In this document: positions 62,083-64,000 of the stretch, piece after piece
Layout of the letters: every line of letters starts with the position of its first letter
Position numbering within the stretch: the first letter of the stretch is position 1
Source: Chitinophaga sp. Cy-1792
GTDB lineage: Bacteria; Bacteroidota; Bacteroidia; Chitinophagales; Chitinophagaceae
DNA length: 64,000 nucleotides
Assembly: GCF_011752935.1 (NCBI RefSeq)
Contig: NZ_VWWO01000001.1
Span: 2,604,001 to 2,668,000, forward strand
Direction of reading: 5' to 3'
Translations under genes and position numbers: made by a program
Notes under the pieces: generated by a model
Databases searched by the model: none
Told to the model about the DNA's origin: nothing
Seen by the model: only the letters and a program-made list of their open reading frames with translations

Positions 62083-62613
62083 CTAACGTTTACCAGACAT
62101 AGATTTATTAAAGTCATCAGATTTTCCTTTCGGGATAGAGAGACTTTCCCACTGGTCCTGCAGCAGGGCTTTACCTATCCATACGATTTGTCCTACATGG
62201 TAGGGAACATGTGCCAGCTGCCTGTTGATGGCATCTATCACTGAATGTGGCTCCTGGCGGATGTAGACTGTTTTTTCCAGATCAGCTTCCGTGAGACTGG
62301 CCAGCGTGTCCAGCAGGCATTTCCAGCCGGCTTCCCATAAGGCAAGCAGTTCATCTTTAGACAGGTTGTCGTCTTCAAACTCAGCATCACGGTGTCGTCC
62401 GGGCTTTTCTCCATCCGTAGTGAGGAAGTCGGTCCAGCGAGATAACATATTGCCATGCAGGTGTTTTATGATCATGGCGATGCTGTTGGGTTCCCCTTCC
62501 GGCTGCCAGTGCAGCTGTTTATCGTTGAGCCTGGCCAGTGTTTTATCACCCAGGACTTTATGGGTCTGGAAGCGTTTTTGAACGCTGTCAAGATAGATGG
62601 TTCCGATAGACAT
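62083..62613 (-). CDS. DinB-like protein (DUF1572)
   Basis: 176 residues, four-helix DinB/YfiT-like fold. Conserved His residues in IIKHLHGN and HVPYHVGQIVWIGK probably bind a metal. Some relatives are thiol transferases (bacillithiol); DUF1572 members have no proven role. Ends within two bases of the lipoprotein gene start and begins 11 bases after the Ggt stop, so it is likely in one operon with them. Confidence 0.82.
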   Translation of the reverse strand: MSIGTIYLDSVQKRFQTHKVLGDKTLARLNDKQLHWQPEGEPNSIAMIIKHLHGNMLSRWTDFLTTDGEKPGRHRDAEFEDDNLSKDELLALWEAGWKCLLDTLASLTEADLEKTVYIRQEPHSVIDAINRQLAHVPYHVGQIVWIGKALLQDQWESLSIPKGKSDDFNKSMSGKR

Positions 62614-62624
62614 AATCTATATTT

Positions 62625-64000
62625 TTAGTAACCGGCAGCGCTGTCATCGCCACGTTTATCGGCGGCAGCTTCCAGTTTTTTGGTAGTTACAGATTTTTTG
62701 ATCAGCTCCGTACGCCCGATAGGGCCGCGTACCGTCACTTTATAGCCCATACCTTCCAGTGCTTTGATACCTTCTTCCGGGAATCCTTTCTCCACATAAA
62801 CAACATCAGGCAGCCACTGGTGGTGGAATTTCGGCTTATTCACCGCATCATCAGGATTCAGATTGAACTCTATGGTATTCATCAGTGTCTGGAAAACAGA
62901 CGTGATAATAGTAGATCCGCCGGGCGTTCCGAGTGTATAGACGGGCATATTATTTTTGAGTACGATGGTAGGTGTCATGGAACTGAGCATTCTTTTGCCT
63001 GGTGCGATGGCGTTGGCTTCTGTGCCCACGAGGCCGTACATATTAGGTACACCGGGTTTTACAGAGAAGTCGTCCATTTCATTATTCAGCAGGAACCCGG
63101 ATTTGCCCACAACGGTGCGGGAGCCATAGTGTCCGTTGAGTGTAGTGGTCACAGAAACGGCGTTGCCTTCCGCATCCATAATGCTGATATGGGTTGTTTG
63201 TTCACTTTCTTTAAATAGACCAGCTTTGGTACTGTCGCTGTTGCCGGCTTTCATGGGTACATAATCGGCCATGCGTGCAGCGATATATTTTTTATCCAGC
63301 AGCTGTGCTACCGGCACTTTTACGAAGTCGGGGTCGCCGAGGAAGGCAGCTCTGTCGGCATAGGCGCGTCGTTCTGCTTCTATCATCAGCTGCATGGCCT
63401 GTGGTGACTGGAAGCCCCAGGTGGCTACGGGATATTTTTCTACCATCATCATCATTTGCTGCAGGCAGATACCTCCTGATGAAGGCAGCGGCATGGTAAC
63501 GATGGTTTGTCCTTTATAGTTAAAAGTAAGAGCTGTTCTTTCTCTGGCTTTATAGTTTTTGAGATCGGCGAGGGTCATGATGCCGTGGCCGCGTTGCATT
63601 TCAGCAACGATGTTGGCAGCGGTTTCTCCTTCATAGAAGCCTGCCATGCCTTTATCGCGTACCAGTTTAAGGGTATGGGCCAGTTCGGGCTGAAAAAGCG
63701 TGTCGCTGGCTTTCCATGGCTGATCTTTCACAAAGGCAGTAGGAGCGGTGTTGAGTTGCAAAAATTCAGTCCTGGTATCATTCAGGTTTTTGGCTTCCTG
63801 TGCCGTGATGACATACCCTTTTTCTGCCAGCTGTATGGCGGGTGCGATCAGTCTGGCGAATGGCAGACGGGCATATTTCATCGAGGCAAACAGTCCGGCT
63901 ACGGTGCCGGGAACGCCTGCGGCGAGGTGTCCGTCGAGGCTCAGTTTGGTGATGGCATTGCCGGCGCTGTCGAGGTACATATCCCTGCTGGCTTTGGCAG
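62625..64000 (-). CDS. ggt: Gamma-glutamyltransferase (N-terminal part outside window)
   Basis: The frame stays open to the window edge, so the start is missing; the visible part covers the end of the alpha and the whole beta subunit. Autocleavage and catalytic Thr is in EQTTHISIMD; AVSVTTTLNGHYGS and GVPNMYGLVGTEANAI follow, and GTPGGSTIITSV lines the substrate site. The enzyme cleaves gamma-glutamyl bonds of glutathione and transfers the glutamyl group to water or amino acids, normally in the periplasm. Whether it serves the ligase cluster 32 kb away cannot be told. Typical size is about 560 residues; 458 are here. Confidence 0.93.
   Translation of the reverse strand, partial: AKASRDMYLDSAGNAITKLSLDGHLAAGVPGTVAGLFASMKYARLPFARLIAPAIQLAEKGYVITAQEAKNLNDTRTEFLQLNTAPTAFVKDQPWKASDTLFQPELAHTLKLVRDKGMAGFYEGETAANIVAEMQRGHGIMTLADLKNYKARERTALTFNYKGQTIVTMPLPSSGGICLQQMMMMVEKYPVATWGFQSPQAMQLMIEAERRAYADRAAFLGDPDFVKVPVAQLLDKKYIAARMADYVPMKAGNSDSTKAGLFKESEQTTHISIMDAEGNAVSVTTTLNGHYGSRTVVGKSGFLLNNEMDDFSVKPGVPNMYGLVGTEANAIAPGKRMLSSMTPTIVLKNNMPVYTLGTPGGSTIITSVFQTLMNTIEFNLNPDDAVNKPKFHHQWLPDVVYVEKGFPEEGIKALEGMGYKVTVRGPIGRTELIKKSVTTKKLEAAADKRGDDSAAGY

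Noticed and set aside
1..64000. tRNA, rRNA, CRISPR, prophage or secretion-system loci
   Set aside because: No T-loop consensus with an acceptor stem, no regularly spaced repeats and no phage or secretion genes were found by eye.

Overview
The window reads as chromosomal DNA of a member of the Bacteroidota, most likely family Chitinophagaceae (a Chitinophaga-like organism; inferred from protein flavour, not from a database search). The signs are: an Oar-type TonB-dependent receptor with a carboxypeptidase-like N-domain, a hybrid-style beta-propeller sensor kinase followed by a LytTR regulator, a giant TamB-like protein, many lipoproteins with a short lipobox, GC near 45-48 percent, and several -7 boxes of the form TAnnTTTG with a TTG about 20 bases upstream. 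No rRNA, tRNA, CRISPR array, prophage or intact transposase was seen.

Layout. 1-6.6 kb is housekeeping: the end of an ABC-transporter permease, dapD (lysine/peptidoglycan), a glycosyltransferase, a TsaC/YrdC-type tRNA modification enzyme, a CCA-adding-type nucleotidyltransferase, a pRiA4b ORF-3-like protein and miaA. Two copies of a double-hairpin repeat lie here. 6.8-11.5 kb holds four envelope genes on the minus strand: two paralogous small secreted proteins, a FadL-like porin and a Gly/Tyr-rich lipoprotein. 11.8-23.5 kb holds proS, a sensor kinase/regulator pair, an HtrA protease, a LuxC-type acyl-CoA reductase divergent from two tandem ferredoxins, ddl, a PASTA protein and a rhodanese.

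23.5-31.1 kb is the first unusual block: RidA, a membrane protein, an ATP-grasp-like protein, a class I glutamine amidotransferase, a GCS2-type carboxylate-amine ligase, an ATP-grasp ligase and an alpha/beta hydrolase on the minus strand, with a second hydrolase divergent. This looks like a pathway that makes and processes an amide-bonded small molecule of unknown identity. A pair of overlapping GC-rich hairpins divides it.

31-42.3 kb is accessory: an OmpA protein and a sulfatase, then an astacin-like lipoprotein protease flanked by a 46-base exact direct repeat that copies the start of the next gene. That next gene begins a compact three-gene operon: an Lgt-like membrane protein lacking several expected Lgt residues, a radical SAM protein resembling the MJ0619/Tes tetraether lipid synthase group, and a small membrane protein. 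This is the second candidate for a new system, probably in lipid modification. An AraC regulator, a serine hydrolase and a second astacin follow.

42.3-55.7 kb holds the TonB receptor, ribBA, the TamB-like gene, two lipoproteins that share a duplicated upstream region (with an 87-base fragment of the TamB gene lodged between them), an isoaspartyl peptidase/asparaginase and a TraB/GumN protein. 55.8-59.1 kb is a tandem family of four paralogous single-span membrane proteins of unknown function. 59.2-64 kb ends with an HxlR regulator divergent from an alpha/beta hydrolase with clear palindromic operators, an AONS-like PLP enzyme, a lipoprotein, a DinB-like protein and the 3' part of a gamma-glutamyltransferase gene running off the window.
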